DNA of 64,000 bases from Oenanthe sinensis. Its lineage: Eukaryota > Streptophyta > Magnoliopsida > Apiales > Apiaceae. The notes below the pieces were generated by a model. That model was not told the DNA's origin and made no database searches. It worked only from the letters and a program-made list of their open reading frames with translations. This document shows, piece by piece, positions 1-11,460 of this stretch; position 1 is the stretch's first letter; every line of letters starts with the position of its first letter. The stretch is taken from positions 16,999,001 to 17,063,000 of the forward strand of contig CM053806.1 of assembly GCA_028671895.1 (NCBI GenBank), read 5' to 3'. A program made the position numbers and the translations under genes.

Positions 1-360
1 TCACATGCAATAATAATACAAAATCAAATTTAAAAGGAAAAATCTAACCAAAAGGAAATTTCTTTTGATTAGATACATAATAGAATAAATATATCTATCC
101 AAATTGAATGAATATATGTAAAATAATTTGGTTCGATACCCAAATTAATAAATTTTTTGTTGTAATTTTTTTATTAATTTGAAATTTGAAAGTTTCTTAT
201 TATAGAATTTTGGATTTTCTGAAATATTCATATAAACAAACTAATATATTATCTTCATCTTTTGATCTATTATTTTATTTCAATAAATTTATATAATCAT
301 ATGTATGTATTGTTGGGTGGCATAATAAACGTTAATTTCATACATTAGTATAATATTTTT

Positions 361-600
361 TGTTTTGGGTCTAAATGGAACCCATACAGAATATTTTTTT
401 TACTGTGGAACCCGCGACCGCTACCCTTTTTAGGTGTGCACTGGGTAAACCCGCGGGCTCACGCAATAGCCTGCAAACCACGTGAATCAGGTAAACCGCA
501 CAAGTGCGATAAGCTCTAGTTCAGGATGACATAATCACACATTCTCTTCTCGTGGGATTCAAACTTGTGACCAAGAAGATGATGCACTCCTCTTAAAAAA
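361..600. other. Unassigned GC-richer repeat-like block
   Basis: This block is clearly richer in G+C than the AT-rich DNA on both sides, and carries phrases such as 'gtgggattcaaacttgtgacc' that have the feel of dispersed plant repeats. I find no open frame, terminal repeat or target duplication, so I cannot name a family. Positions 1-360 show only AT-rich DNA with nothing I recognise. Confidence 0.25.
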
Positions 601-677
601 CCTCGTAATAATGTAGTTGTTTGACTATTTATATTGAAGATAAATTTTCATTATCTCATCTTTGGGTACTTATCTGT

Positions 678-1240
678 TAGACACGTCGCCTGACCATCAC
701 TATTTGAGGAAGACTTGAGACATAAGCCATCAACAAGATCTACAATCGCAGTTCACGTTGAGAGCATACCACACAATCACATCTATTGTAGCACACAATC
801 CTGGATCAATTTCTTAACTTTCGGCTCTGATACCATTTGTTCGCTTTGGATCGGGGCATAACCTATACATATTTGTTCTCAGACACATCACAAAAGGATT
901 CATACTAATAGAGTTATTTGGCTGCTTATATTTAAAATAATTTTTTATCTACTCGATATGGGAATTGAGTTGAATACCCTTTTAAAATCTCCATCAGTCC
1001 AAAAACCAATCTTATGACTGTTATACCATTGTTATTTCTTCGTGGCTACTCTTCTTATGAACACGACGCCTTATCACAATAAATATTGTATCAAGAAACC
1101 TTTTGACACTAGTCGTCAAATAAGATCTCCAATTATAATTCATGTTGAGAACATCCTGCACCATCACAACTATAACCCGCAACTCCATGATCAATTTTTT
1201 ACGCTCCAACTCTGGTGTGACTTGTTGGGGCGCATAACAC
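678..1240 (-). repeat. Diverged duplicate of a retroelement 5' region with a tRNA-Met-type PBS
   Basis: Positions 823-835 read GGCTCTGATACCA, the reverse complement of the usual plant retroelement primer-binding site for initiator methionine tRNA. The following TGTTCGCTTTGG would be the LTR edge of a minus-strand element. A second, strongly diverged copy of the same roughly 180-bp text lies at about 1057-1240: both share ACACG(T/A)CGCC, CACGTTGAGA/CATGTTGAGA and GGGGC(G)CATAAC. The PBS is degraded in the second copy. No coding region or matching far LTR was seen, so this is a remnant, possibly of a small non-autonomous element. Confidence 0.4.
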
Positions 1241-1276
1241 ACTATGATATTGTTGTAATTTGTGATTTCGATTTTG

Positions 1277-1281
<5 letters not shown>

Positions 1282-1311
<30 letters not shown>
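1282..1311. repeat. TA microsatellite (left of TIR element)
   Basis: An uninterrupted TA dinucleotide run directly abutting the left end of the terminal-inverted-repeat element at 1312. It is mirrored by another TA run at the element's right end. Confidence 0.95.
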
Positions 1312-1315
<4 letters not shown>

Positions 1316-1928
1316 GCTACTCCAATAGAAACTAAATTTGACTAGAAACTAGAAACTAACTTTATTCCTCCGTTTTTAATTCCATTTTCCTATCAATTGG
1401 TAAACTTTTTTTCAAATCTAATTTCATCACATTTTTCTCCATCTCCCAACGATCAATTTGCATACCATATGTGCTATATTCCGGCGACTTCAAAATTAAT
1501 CACAAATTTATATTATATATGTTACCAGAAAAAATGCAATCACTAATTTATATTAGATAAATCACTAATTTGTACTATAAGAATCACTAATTTGTATTAT
1601 AAGAATCACCAAAATCACCAGTTTTGTTAAATAAATATATATGAAGATCGCCGGAAAAATGGAAGTCGCCGGAATATAGCACATATGGTATGCAAACTGA
1701 TCGTTGGGAGATAAGAAAAAATGTGGTGAAGTTAGATTTAAAAAAAGATTCACCAATTGGCGGGAAAATTCAAACTAAAAACGGAGGGAATTAGATGATA
1801 TTGTGTATGAGAGGGTGTATTTTAATTGTGTGGGGTGCCCTCTAGGGGCCACTAGATTAGATTAAATATGTGGTTTAGATTAGTTTCTAGTTTCTAGATT
1901 TGAATTGGTTTCTATTTGAGCATTTGCC
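1312..1928. mobile_element. Long-TIR non-autonomous DNA element inserted in a TA microsatellite
   Basis: The two ends are inverted copies: the left starts GGGTGCTACTCCAATAGAAAC and the right, reversed, reads GGCAAATGCTCAAATAGAAAC. The inverted match continues inward through ACTAGAAACTAG, a CCTCCGTTTTTA block, and a well-kept stretch (about 1441-1490 against 1660-1712) holding CATATGTGCTATATTCCGGCGA. There is no coding capacity. Both ends abut TA runs (1282-1311, 1929-1948), so the target was a TA microsatellite. That is the known habit of TA-flanked MULE-type ('TAFT') elements and of the rice Micron MITE. Superfamily is inferred from target and long TIRs only. Confidence 0.7.
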
Positions 1929-1948
1929 TATATATATATATATATATA
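1929..1948. repeat. TA microsatellite (right of TIR element)
   Basis: A TA run directly after the element's right terminus. Together with 1282-1311 it is the split target microsatellite. From here to 2410 I see only AT-rich DNA. Confidence 0.95.
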
Positions 1949-2410
1949 AACTTTGTATATGTTTTGAATTTCTATAAAAAAATTATATGATTTTGTTTTG
2001 ATTTTGGGATATATTTTTAAGAATATTTTTTTAGATTATTTGTTTTGTTGAGTTTAGGATATTAGTTTGTCGATATTGTTGGATCTTTTGGATGATTTAT
2101 TTTTTTTGAATTTAGATTGTATTGTTTTCTCGATATTATTAAAAAAAAATTGTTGAATTGAGATATATTAGTTTATTAGTTGATATTGTTGAACATAATA
2201 TATGAATAACGAATTTGTTGAATAATAAAGCAAGTTTAGATTTGTCTCGTCAAATTTGGAAGATACTTGAAAATTATTAGTTTGTCGATTTATAAAGTTA
2301 GATATATTTTTGTGAATAATTTGGGGAACATATTATTTTTTTGGAATTGTGATTTTATTAAATTACATATTGTGCATATACTTAAAACTATTGGTTGATA
2401 TTTAGATTTG

Positions 2411-2821
2411 ATGGACATTCCACGTCACATTATCGATCCATTAGTGATTTACAATCAAAAAAATCGATGTAAGCACTGGACTATAAGATAATTTTCATCG
2501 GAAGAATTACATGTTCGTCAGTTAATGTCGTATCTTAGTTATTCGGATCTTAGGACACCATATATTATTCAACAATGCGATTTAATCACATTTGTAAATC
2601 CTCGTTTTATTATTCAAAATAGCATCTCATTGAATAGTACATTAGTGGAGCGGTGTAGCCTTGAAACCAACACGTTTCATTTCAATTTTGGGGTGATGAC
2701 TATTACGCTAGAAGATGTGTGCATGTTATCAGGTCATCTGGTCCTTTGGGCGGTGACTAATGAAGATATTATTTCAAAACAGGCATGGTTTGATGTATGG
2801 CCTAATGTCACCCTTACATAA
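2411..2821 (+). pseudogene. Plant mobile domain (PMD / MAIN-like) gene fragment
   Basis: One frame runs from an ATG at 2411 (MDIPRHIIDPLV) through a TAA stop at 2489-2491, then stays open to a stop at 2819-2821. The second part holds LVERCSLETNTFHFNFGVMT followed by ITLEDVCMLSGHLV. This is the signature of the plant mobile domain, found in MAINTENANCE OF MERISTEMS-like proteins and in transposon-borne relatives: an 'ERW.PETHTFH...GE.TITLEDV..L.GL.V' pattern. The conserved W and G positions are altered and the match stops after about 130 codons, while full-length proteins run to several hundred residues. So this is a truncated, stop-bearing relic. Host gene or element cargo cannot be told apart here. 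Confidence 0.65.
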
Positions 2822-5800
2822 AAAGAAAAATTTGAGACTCATTAAATTATTATTTATTTTATTATAGTTTTGATAAATTCATGATTCCTTATTTTATTTT
2901 TTCTTATACCTAATCAAATTTAAGAGACACAATCTTATATTCAGCTTAAAATGATTATTTATAAAATTTGTTTTTTTGATATTTTGGAATCCGAACCGAA
3001 TTAATATTTTCGGTTTGGTATTTAGATATAAAATTTTATTTATTTGAAAATTTGGATATCCATATTAATTTCGGTTCGGTATCCAAATTCCTCAATGCTC
3101 ACCTTAGCCACTCCGATGCAATAATCCTGTTAGGTTTAATTATAGATATCACGACGAAATGGTACTTGATCTTAGCCCATCTTCTAAATCATCTCCATGT
3201 CATCTACCGCTCCATCAAATCATTTTTTCTCCTAAATTTATTTTTTAAAATAAATTAATTATTTGATGTATTATAATTTTATATAATATTAAGTGTAATA
3301 ATTATTTTTTAATGTTACCCAAATTTATTAATTACTTATGTCATTATTTTAATATTATAATTAAATATCGTTCTAATAGTTATATATTTTATTTTCACTT
3401 ATATTGAATAAAAAATTAATTAATTTAATTTTACCTTACAAGATTTTATTATATAAGTAAAAATTCGTTATTCATTATAATATAATTGTTGAAATTTAAA
3501 AATAATAATAAAATACTGTTTTCAAATATAGCTACTAGTTATACCTAATACTATTGGAGTAAAACTTGTTACATGTTAGAAAAATTTAGGTAATCACTAT
3601 TTTAACTAACTATTTTAAATGATACCGTTGCTCTTAAACATTAATCTAGTAATAAACATTAATCTAGATAAACCTCCTTGGCCGATTTCTTCATATGAAT
3701 TGGATCTTTGACACCAAATGAGTCCAAATCTAACCCATGCAAATTTTGAGACAATAATAAATTTGTGGTAAGAGAAATATGTGTGTAGTTTGTCATAGAC
3801 ACGAAGTCACAACTCAATATGTTTGGTTTAACTTAAATAAAGTTAATTATTTATTATTTAAAATTATATTTTATTAAATTTAAGGAAAGTAAATTTTTTA
3901 TTTATGAAATTGAAAAATTGTTTGGAAAAATTCACTTTTAAGTCAAAATAAAAATAATATAAAACTACACATGCATGCTTAGAAGAGAGTTGAAATAATC
4001 AATCAAAAAAAGTACGACTTTTCTCATATTTTTTACTTTAAGCGCATGTAGAAGTCAATTTGCCAGACCACAAATATCAGCTATTTATCTTCTTTAATCT
4101 CACTTAAAACAATCCAAAACGAGCTCTTACTTCATTAACAACATTTTAGAACTAAGAAACATTGTTGTAGATCAATAAGTATAACAAGTCACAATGCTGG
4201 TGTTTGTTTATGTGATTTTAGTAAAATAATTTCGAGTCTCTAGCTTTTAAATAACTTGTCAAATATTACGCACGCTAGCCCTAAAAGCCTATATGAGACC
4301 ACAAAACGAATTGAAGTTCAATTTTTCAGTCATGGAGCACTGATTATAACAATAAAACAGTTAATTAAATATATTAATTCTACTAATTAATCTAAAGGAT
4401 ACAACAGAGTGAAATTTGATTAGGACGAAAAGTCGAAAAGTCTATCTCGTGCACGTCTTGGATTTTGTCTTACTTGTCGAGTCTGATATCTGCAAACTAA
4501 GGACAAATATATACGCAAACAGCCACGCATGCACATGATTAGACTAAAAAAATCTACACAAACCATATATTTAAATATTTATATATTTACAGAACTTACC
4601 TCATCAATTGATCACATGAAGTACACGAGTATATATAGAGATTGATACTCACTGATATACATCCAATCTTTCTAAATGTTGGTAATGAGCGATTGAAGCT
4701 GCAAGATGACCTGATGGAACATACCATATCTATACAAATGCTAGGTACTGGCCTAAATTTGACTCGAAAAAATTATACAAAGCCTTCAAAATGTGTTTAT
4801 ATACGACACTATTTCGATATAATGATTTTTTTTCTAGACACCAAAAGATGCTATGGATAATTCATAAATAATTGATCATATTTAAGTGACTAGCTCGAAA
4901 GTCGATTACAACTAGTAATCGATCGGCCTAAATATACGAAGAGCGTGTGAAGTCTAGGTGAAAGAAGATTGATTAGGGAGAAATTAATCAAGAAGATGAA
5001 AGATTGGTATATGTTAATTACCAGATCATGCTGGCAGCTTCAATCTCTCAGGCCAACATATTTATATATTTGTACGCGGCGACAATAAGAATTTATGCAA
5101 ATAACTGCTGAAAGAAAGGCCGGCCGGCCTTGATCATAAATGAAACAAGAAACATGGCCATCCACCTTTATATATGTTTGAGCAGTTCCTTGATAAGTCA
5201 TAACCCTCTCCTCCACACACACACAGAGTACACTAGCTTTTACACAAACATATAAATGTAGAAATGTTTTCTTTCTCTTGTTGTATGTAGTTACATATAT
5301 AGAGAGTTTCCAATGCTATTGGTCCTCTCTTACAGCTATTGACAGAGACTCTGTGCCCTCCCTCTCCAGTTCATTTCTATGCATTTAAAATGATTTAGTA
5401 ATATATATGTATACGTAGAGGGTGTTGAGCCCAAGTCCCATATATATCGAGTATATATAGAAGATTTATCTTGAATATAAACAGCTAAAATAACTCCATT
5501 AGTATGAAGCATTTTTGGAGGTGTCAAAAAATAAATTTATGCGGGCTTAATTGGCTCCTGGTCCAAATATAATATCATATTAATGCGAAGTTAAGTGTGT
5601 GCTGCGCGGCCAACTGTCTACGAAAGACAAGTAAATTAATTGACATAAAATATCAATTTCGTAGAAAATTAGTGAACAGCAAAGTTGGGACCAGCAGCTG
5701 GACTAGACAGCCCGTCCACAAATTGATAATATAATCTGCAGCATGCTATAGTTTGTTTAATATACTCCTATGTAATTAAGTTTGAGGTGGTGTTCTATAT

Positions 5801-5981
5801 ATAGTTTATACACTATTACCGCTATTGAGCCCACAAATTCAAACATATACGGCATTTGTTTAGTTTAACGATGATGCTGAGCTACTCCCGTTAATAAATT
5901 AACTACTCTAAGTTGAAAGCCTCTCTCTATATATAATAGTAATATTAATAGAAAATAAGGTACTTTGTAAATTAAATTAGT

Positions 5982-6190
5982 AATTATCTCTAAACTCTTG
6001 TTTTTTTAATAATAACACACACCCTCTCAAGAGTAAGTGAAAACTCTTGTATTCATACGTATGTTTGTAATTGAATTTGAACCATCAACCTTTATATTAT
6101 TAACATTAACTGAAATATTATCTCTAAACTCTTGTGCTCCACCCATGTCTGTATTTGAATTCGAATCCTCAACCTCTTATTATTAAGAGG
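5982..6190. repeat. Diverged direct repeat
   Basis: ATTATCTCTAAACTCTTG occurs at about 5983 and again at about 6118. In both copies it is followed by a variant of TGTA(A/T)TTGAATT(T/C)GAA and a CATCAACCT/CCTCAACCT string, ending in TATTATTAA. The spacer lengths differ, so this is an old local duplication without coding content. Confidence 0.55.
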
Positions 6191-8845
6191 TAATTGAATA
6201 TCTATCGACCACGTATTTTCACCGAAACACCAAATCGTTCTGATGTTTATTTATTTTGTATTGACTACCAAGATTTTAAGTTTTGATGTAATCAACATCT
6301 CTAGTAGATTAAACTTTTGTAGCAATCATTAAAAAGAAGAAATCAAAGTTGACCAGTTAGGTATTGATCTACAGTATATACGCGTATGTGTGTAGCTAGA
6401 TGAAGAAAAAGATGAAGAGATTTTTGTAAATAAATAGGAGGAGGTTGAAGATGGGATCGAAATTAGTAGCTAGTTCGCGCATGCTTGTTCGAGTCACATG
6501 GAAGTGTCGTGTGTCCGGACAAATTGCAAGGTATTGGTAACATTATTCTTCGACTAGTTGCTTTCAATATTATGAATGGGGCATCCTTAAGGAATTAAGC
6601 TCCACGCTATCAAATAGGCCAGCTTCTATCATTGGTCTCATGCTTTGCTTTCACCAAGTCGATTGATGCCATAACCACCCAAGCTTGAATATATATACAA
6701 CTCGTTTAATTTTAGCTGTCTAACCATTTATAAATATATAGGACTTATATCTACATTTTCTTTTCGTCAATGATAAATTTTGTAAGATGAAAATACTAAA
6801 ACGTTTGCTTTCTAATCTAAGAGAGGGTAATCTTTGTGTATTCATATGAAAGTAGTAGTGAATATAGAAAATATTCATTTGTGTTATATTATCTAAGGAG
6901 AAAAAGCCCCTAAGGTTGCCTTAGAAAAATTACATCATGTTATAATGTTTTATAGTGTAAAAAGGTTGTGACATTTTTGTAAATATATAAAAAAAAATTA
7001 TAATTGTGATCAAATGTATTTATATTGGAAAATCTTTTAACCTTAGGTACATTGAACATGATTTTCTTATTTAATATATTGCTTTAAAATCATCCAATAT
7101 TTGCGATATATTATCTAATATACTGCTTTAAAATCGTTTGATCGGTTAAAATTAAAAAAAGCGTTTCAAACGGACTTTGCTTAATAACTTCAACTTGTGA
7201 AACAAAAAAAAAAATTCAAATGGACCTTGTTTATTAATTTTAAAATTCAAAAAGTTTTTGTATATATTTATATCATTAATTTAATTCTAAAAATTTAAGA
7301 ATATATTTGTAAATAATTTTTTTACATAAATTCAAAAATAGATTTATAAAAATGTGTGAGATTCTAACCGTGATTCAATTTTTTATTACAAAAAATGATT
7401 GAAAATTTAGAATCGTAATATGCACATAATAAGAATATTTATAATTTTTTAAATTTCAAAATGGTTATCTAGAATCTTATAAATTTTAAAAATCTAGTTT
7501 AATTAGATCCGTAGTTAACATTTTTAGAAATTTTCCATAAATCCTTTTTGAATTCTGTTTATGATTTTAAAATCTATTTAAAATATAAATAATGAAAAAT
7601 TAAATGTGAATATATAATTATTGGGTTTGCTACTCCTGGGAATGAACTCAGGATATTATCTGAGGTTAAAACAAAATTAAATGATAAACAAGGATATTTA
7701 TGTAAGTATAGTAGTGGATTAATATTTATAAATTTGCCATTTTTTTGTACTAAGAATTAACCTAGCTAATTCAGGAAACTATTTGAGTATCAGCTGAGGA
7801 CCAATTTTCTCATAATTACTTTATGAAAATAATTAGCAAGAAAAGTGTTTAAATCCCTTTGTGGATTTTAGGTTCGATGACATTCTCTTGACTGTATAAA
7901 ATATTACTCTAAAATTAAAAGTGATATGGAGGAACGACCAAGTGCATGAACTATTTTTAGAATCTGCGAATTTATGGAAGAGCTAGAGTGGTCCAAGTAT
8001 ATATATATCTAGGGATTTAATTAAATAGATATCAAATCAGCCAAAGAATTGAAAACCATTCGAAAATTTCTAACCATAACTAGCCATCACCATTTTATGT
8101 ACAATAAATCACTAAATTATATACACACACTATTGTATTCTTTTTGTTTGTTTCAGTTATTTTTTTTTATAATAAGTATAAAATGACCCCGGCCAAGATA
8201 AGTCCTGGCTATTAAAATTATAATAAAAAATTTCTTTATTTATAATTTTTATACGATAATATTATTAAACCTCTGGATAATAATAATTTAATCAAAAATA
8301 AATTATTCATTACTAAATTTATACTATATTATTAAAACCGAAAAATTAAAAGTTTGGTGGTACTTGGTCGGTATAATTATTATTGGGCCTAATTTTTAAA
8401 TATTAATCTGCTACCTAAAACACATATCATCATATTAATTTTCTAAATAAAACATATCTCTAAACAAAATACAAAAATATTATTTTATTAAAATATAAAT
8501 AAATTATATGAAAAATTATATAAAATATATACATATAAAATTAAATAAAAATTAAATTATTATTATAAAATTAAAAATATATAAAAAATATATTAAAATA
8601 ATTTAATCCGAGTATAGCACTAGATATAATCTAGTTAATGTTAATATTTAATCATTCATATTTTGTACGGGCTCGCTTGTAATAAGTAATAATATAACGT
8701 TACGCATGTCTTTAAGAAAGTATAATGTGATAAAAATTTTGGTAACAAATTTTACAAAACATATATGTGTGTCTATAGATTGCATGTTGGACAGGTTAGT
8801 GGAATCAGTTGAGAGCGCCCTTTTGTCTCTAGCATTGGGCAGTTC

Positions 8846-8925
8846 TTCTGTCTCTGGTTTCTAATTTAGAAATACAATATAGCATATAGACAGGTCCTTG
8901 TGGGTGGGAAGGACCACAGACAGAA
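8846..8925. other. Small imperfect hairpin
   Basis: TTCTGTCTCTGG (8846-8857) pairs with CCACAGACAGAA (8914-8925) with one mismatch. Within the loop, GGTCCTT and AAGGACC form a second perfect 7-bp stem around GTGGGTGGG. I recognise no known plant microRNA in either arm. Confidence 0.3.
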
Positions 8926-9114
8926 ATATGATCATCTTAATTTTATAGTTCATTTAGTAGATAGAGCACATGGTTTTGCTTTGAAAGTTAGCTTCAAGAC
9001 TTAAATCATCATTTAGTTGGGGTTGCTATGTTGTATAATGGTGATTAATTAGTGAGTAATGAGGTCCACATATATTATACTAATAAAATTAGGATTATCT
9101 CATTACAAGAAATT

Positions 9115-9260
9115 CGATTAAAAGCAATAGTACACAATCAACTCCATTAAAAAGGGGGCTAAAACCGACCGAACCAAGTGTAGTTGATTACATGACTTAG
9201 AAAGGGTTAAAGCGACATCGTCTATATGACATAACACAAATAAAATCGATTAATAGAAAA
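9115..9260 (+). mobile_element. CACTA-like element terminus with subterminal repeats
   Basis: CATTACAAGAAAT resembles the CACTACAAGAAA terminus of plant CACTA (En/Spm) transposons. It is followed within 140 bp by GC-containing words in an AT background (ACCGACCGAACC, GCGACATCG and CGGTCGGTTA). Those are of the type that forms CACTA subterminal arrays. The first bases are mutated, and I found no matching opposite end or transposase, so this is a tentative remnant. Confidence 0.35.
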
Positions 9261-9964
9261 CGGTCGGTTATGATATGTCAATGGTTAGTATTATTTCATA
9301 CCAAAATTATTATTAAATTATTTTTTTATTCAAATCGTGCTCGGGAGTTTTTTCCAATACAAGAGAAGATAATTAAAAATAAAACTTTCACAATTTTTTT
9401 CAAAATTTTCTATAGGATAGTCCAGAAACAAGATGTCACATACAATTTTAAAAGATTGATGTCATATACATTTTTTCAAAATTTTCTTTCTCTTTAGCAC
9501 ATTGAAAAAAGTTTTTTTCAATTTTTTATTTCACTTCTTTTGATTTCTTTTTTCTTCTCTTGTTTTTCTCAATTAATTAAAAATTCTAGAGCACAGTATT
9601 AATAATTGATGCAGTTTTATTCATTTAGTGGATTTCAACGTCTTCCATGAGGAGGCCAGTTTTGTTTGTGAAGATTAGTTCGTTAGTTAGTTTGCTAATA
9701 TTGGTCGATGAAAGAGATTTTGTGATTAATTTGATGGAGTAGTGGATAATACAGAACCAGTTTCTGAGCCTGATTAAATGGCTTGATATTTAAACATTGC
9801 TCACACAAGAGTAGGAAAGTCACAACTGAACCTCAACCACGATACACATTTAGGGAGTTGTACCCTAACCTGAAAAGCTAGCAAGTTGTAAGTCACAAAC
9901 TCCACTTCTTTAATATTCTCTTACTGTTTCGTATTCTCGTTATTTAATGTGGCTTGTTCTTTCT

Positions 9965-10330
9965 TTTTATTTTTGTAGATGCTTACTGGCCTGGATATGG
10001 TTAAGAGATTGGATGCAAGGGTTCCTACTGAGTTTGTGCAAGAAATCGTTGATATTATTAATGGTACGCACTCAATTTACATTGTTGATGAAGAAGATCA
10101 AATGGTCTGCTTATACACTTCCACATTTTGAGCATTTGAAACTGAAAAAAGAGGAACTTGATAGTGAACAGGTTCAAATCATTCTAGAACCTTATATTGT
10201 TCATATGACACAACCTGTAGTGTATGACTTTGTTCCTTGTCATTAAATGAATGATAGGCTATATAACGAAGCTCCGATGATTGTGGTATTTTGTGATGAA
10301 ATAAATGGATTGCATGCTTCAAGAATTTAA
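9965..10330 (+). pseudogene. Unrecognised gene fragment with a 3' splice-site-like edge
   Basis: A pyrimidine-rich tract ending TTTTTGTAG precedes ATGCTTACTGGCCTGG. From there one frame reads MLTGLDMVKRLDARVPTEFV and on to VDEEDQMVCLYT. After a frameshift near 10110-10125 the neighbouring frame continues PHFEHLKLKKEELDSEQ and then EPYIVHMTQPVVYDFV to a stop at 10244-10246. Beyond the stop, APMIVVFCDEINGL is still protein-like. The composition is that of a real, acidic and hydrophobic-patterned protein, not a shadow frame, but I do not recognise the family. Its position behind a CACTA-like end makes captured host sequence possible. Confidence 0.4.
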
Positions 10331-10867
10331 TATCACGAAAATGGTACTTTGGTCACAGGATATGGTGGATAACTTCTTATATAGGATAGTTATGAATCTT
10401 TAGAAAGAAAAGGCAAGACCAATATTTGACAATTGTATGCGAAAGCGTATTGAAGATTTTACATATTTGTAGTTTAGTTGGAGTTTATGATATGTAAATG
10501 GTTTTTTAGTTTAGTAGGAGTTTATGGATTTGTAGTTTAGTTGGAGTTTAGGTTATGGATTTGTACATGGGTCGTGGTTATTAAACGCGGCTCGGCCAGA
10601 CAAAAAATAGAGCAAATATCCTTAAAACAAAGAAAACATTTTGTTAAGATTCGAAAAAAATTCTTTTTTTAAATGAAACAACTACTTCAAAAAGTCTTAT
10701 ATACATCAAAACACAAATTTATGATGAAAAATTAATAGTTTAATACAATTATAATCTTTTAAAATTTGTAAGAAATTTAGTCTCTTAACAAAGTTTACAT
10801 CTATTATAAATTGAAACTACAATGAAGTATTGCACTTCTAAAATATGGCTAATATATTAGAATCACA

Positions 10868-11460
10868 TCAATGAAGTGTGAAATTGTTATAGTTCACATT
10901 TTGTCCAAAAGTGAGTTCAAATTGTACACACATTTTGTAGAATAGTATAAGACGACCGACTCCAACCGACTTATGTATGAGAGGGTATCTATCCCTATCC
11001 AAACGTAGGTAACATTCAACTTGACGCGTTCTGTCATCTATTAGTAAGATACGTTTGTCAAATTGTTCAGAGTCACAGATACTTATAATCCACCAATTTG
11101 CATAATCAATCTGTACAGTGTACACTTCTATAAAATCATTGAGTTCTTCACGTATATCATATTTTTAAATGTCGGCAAGCGTTCTCACTTTACCAAATAG
11201 TTAATGCAACATTCAATCATCATTGAATTAGGATGCTCGTTAACCACGTCATTCACAACTACAAAACCAAATATAGAATATTACAACACTATCATTATTG
11301 TAATATATTTATAATAAGAAAGAGAGTCTTACCACCAATATCAATGAACAATTTGCAATCAAGTCACTCTTTGCTTCGAAAATGATAGATGGTGTACGGA
11401 TAGTGGCTACTTGAACATTCAAAGTGGTGACATCATTAACGATTGGTTGAGAGCCTTCTA
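10868..11460 (-). pseudogene. Downstream exon region of the FRS-type gene (or an adjacent unknown gene)
   Basis: On the minus strand this follows the FAR1-like coding remnant. A plausible 74-nt intron lies at 11259-11332 (donor GTAAGA, acceptor TTTTGTAG). The downstream part holds an open frame of 85 codons at 11125-10868, with YTVQIDYANWWIISICDSEQ and ILLIDDRTRQVEC. I do not recognise this domain. It may be a C-terminal extension of the same transcript or a second gene. In-frame stops between the intron and the long frame suggest it is broken. The stretch 10331-10867 holds nothing I can name. Confidence 0.35.

Larger units (their letters stand above)
2822..9114. other. AT-rich intergenic DNA, no recognisable gene
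   Basis: About 6.3 kb of low-complexity, AT-rich sequence. Open frames are short and none resembles a protein family I know. Notable only are CGGTTTGGTA/CGGTTCGGTAT phrases at 3000-3090 (common in small hAT-like repeats), a short CA run near 5217, a diverged repeat at 5982-6190 and a small hairpin at 8846-8925. No promoter or terminator is assignable. Confidence 0.6.

Noticed and set aside
1042..1335. Open frame ending in a run of Tyr-Ile codons
   Set aside because: The tail is the TA microsatellite, and the upstream part lies in the retroelement remnant. No protein family matches.
8846..8925. MicroRNA precursor
   Set aside because: The stem is only 12 bp with a long loop, plus a separate 7-bp stem. 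No known mature microRNA sequence is recognised.
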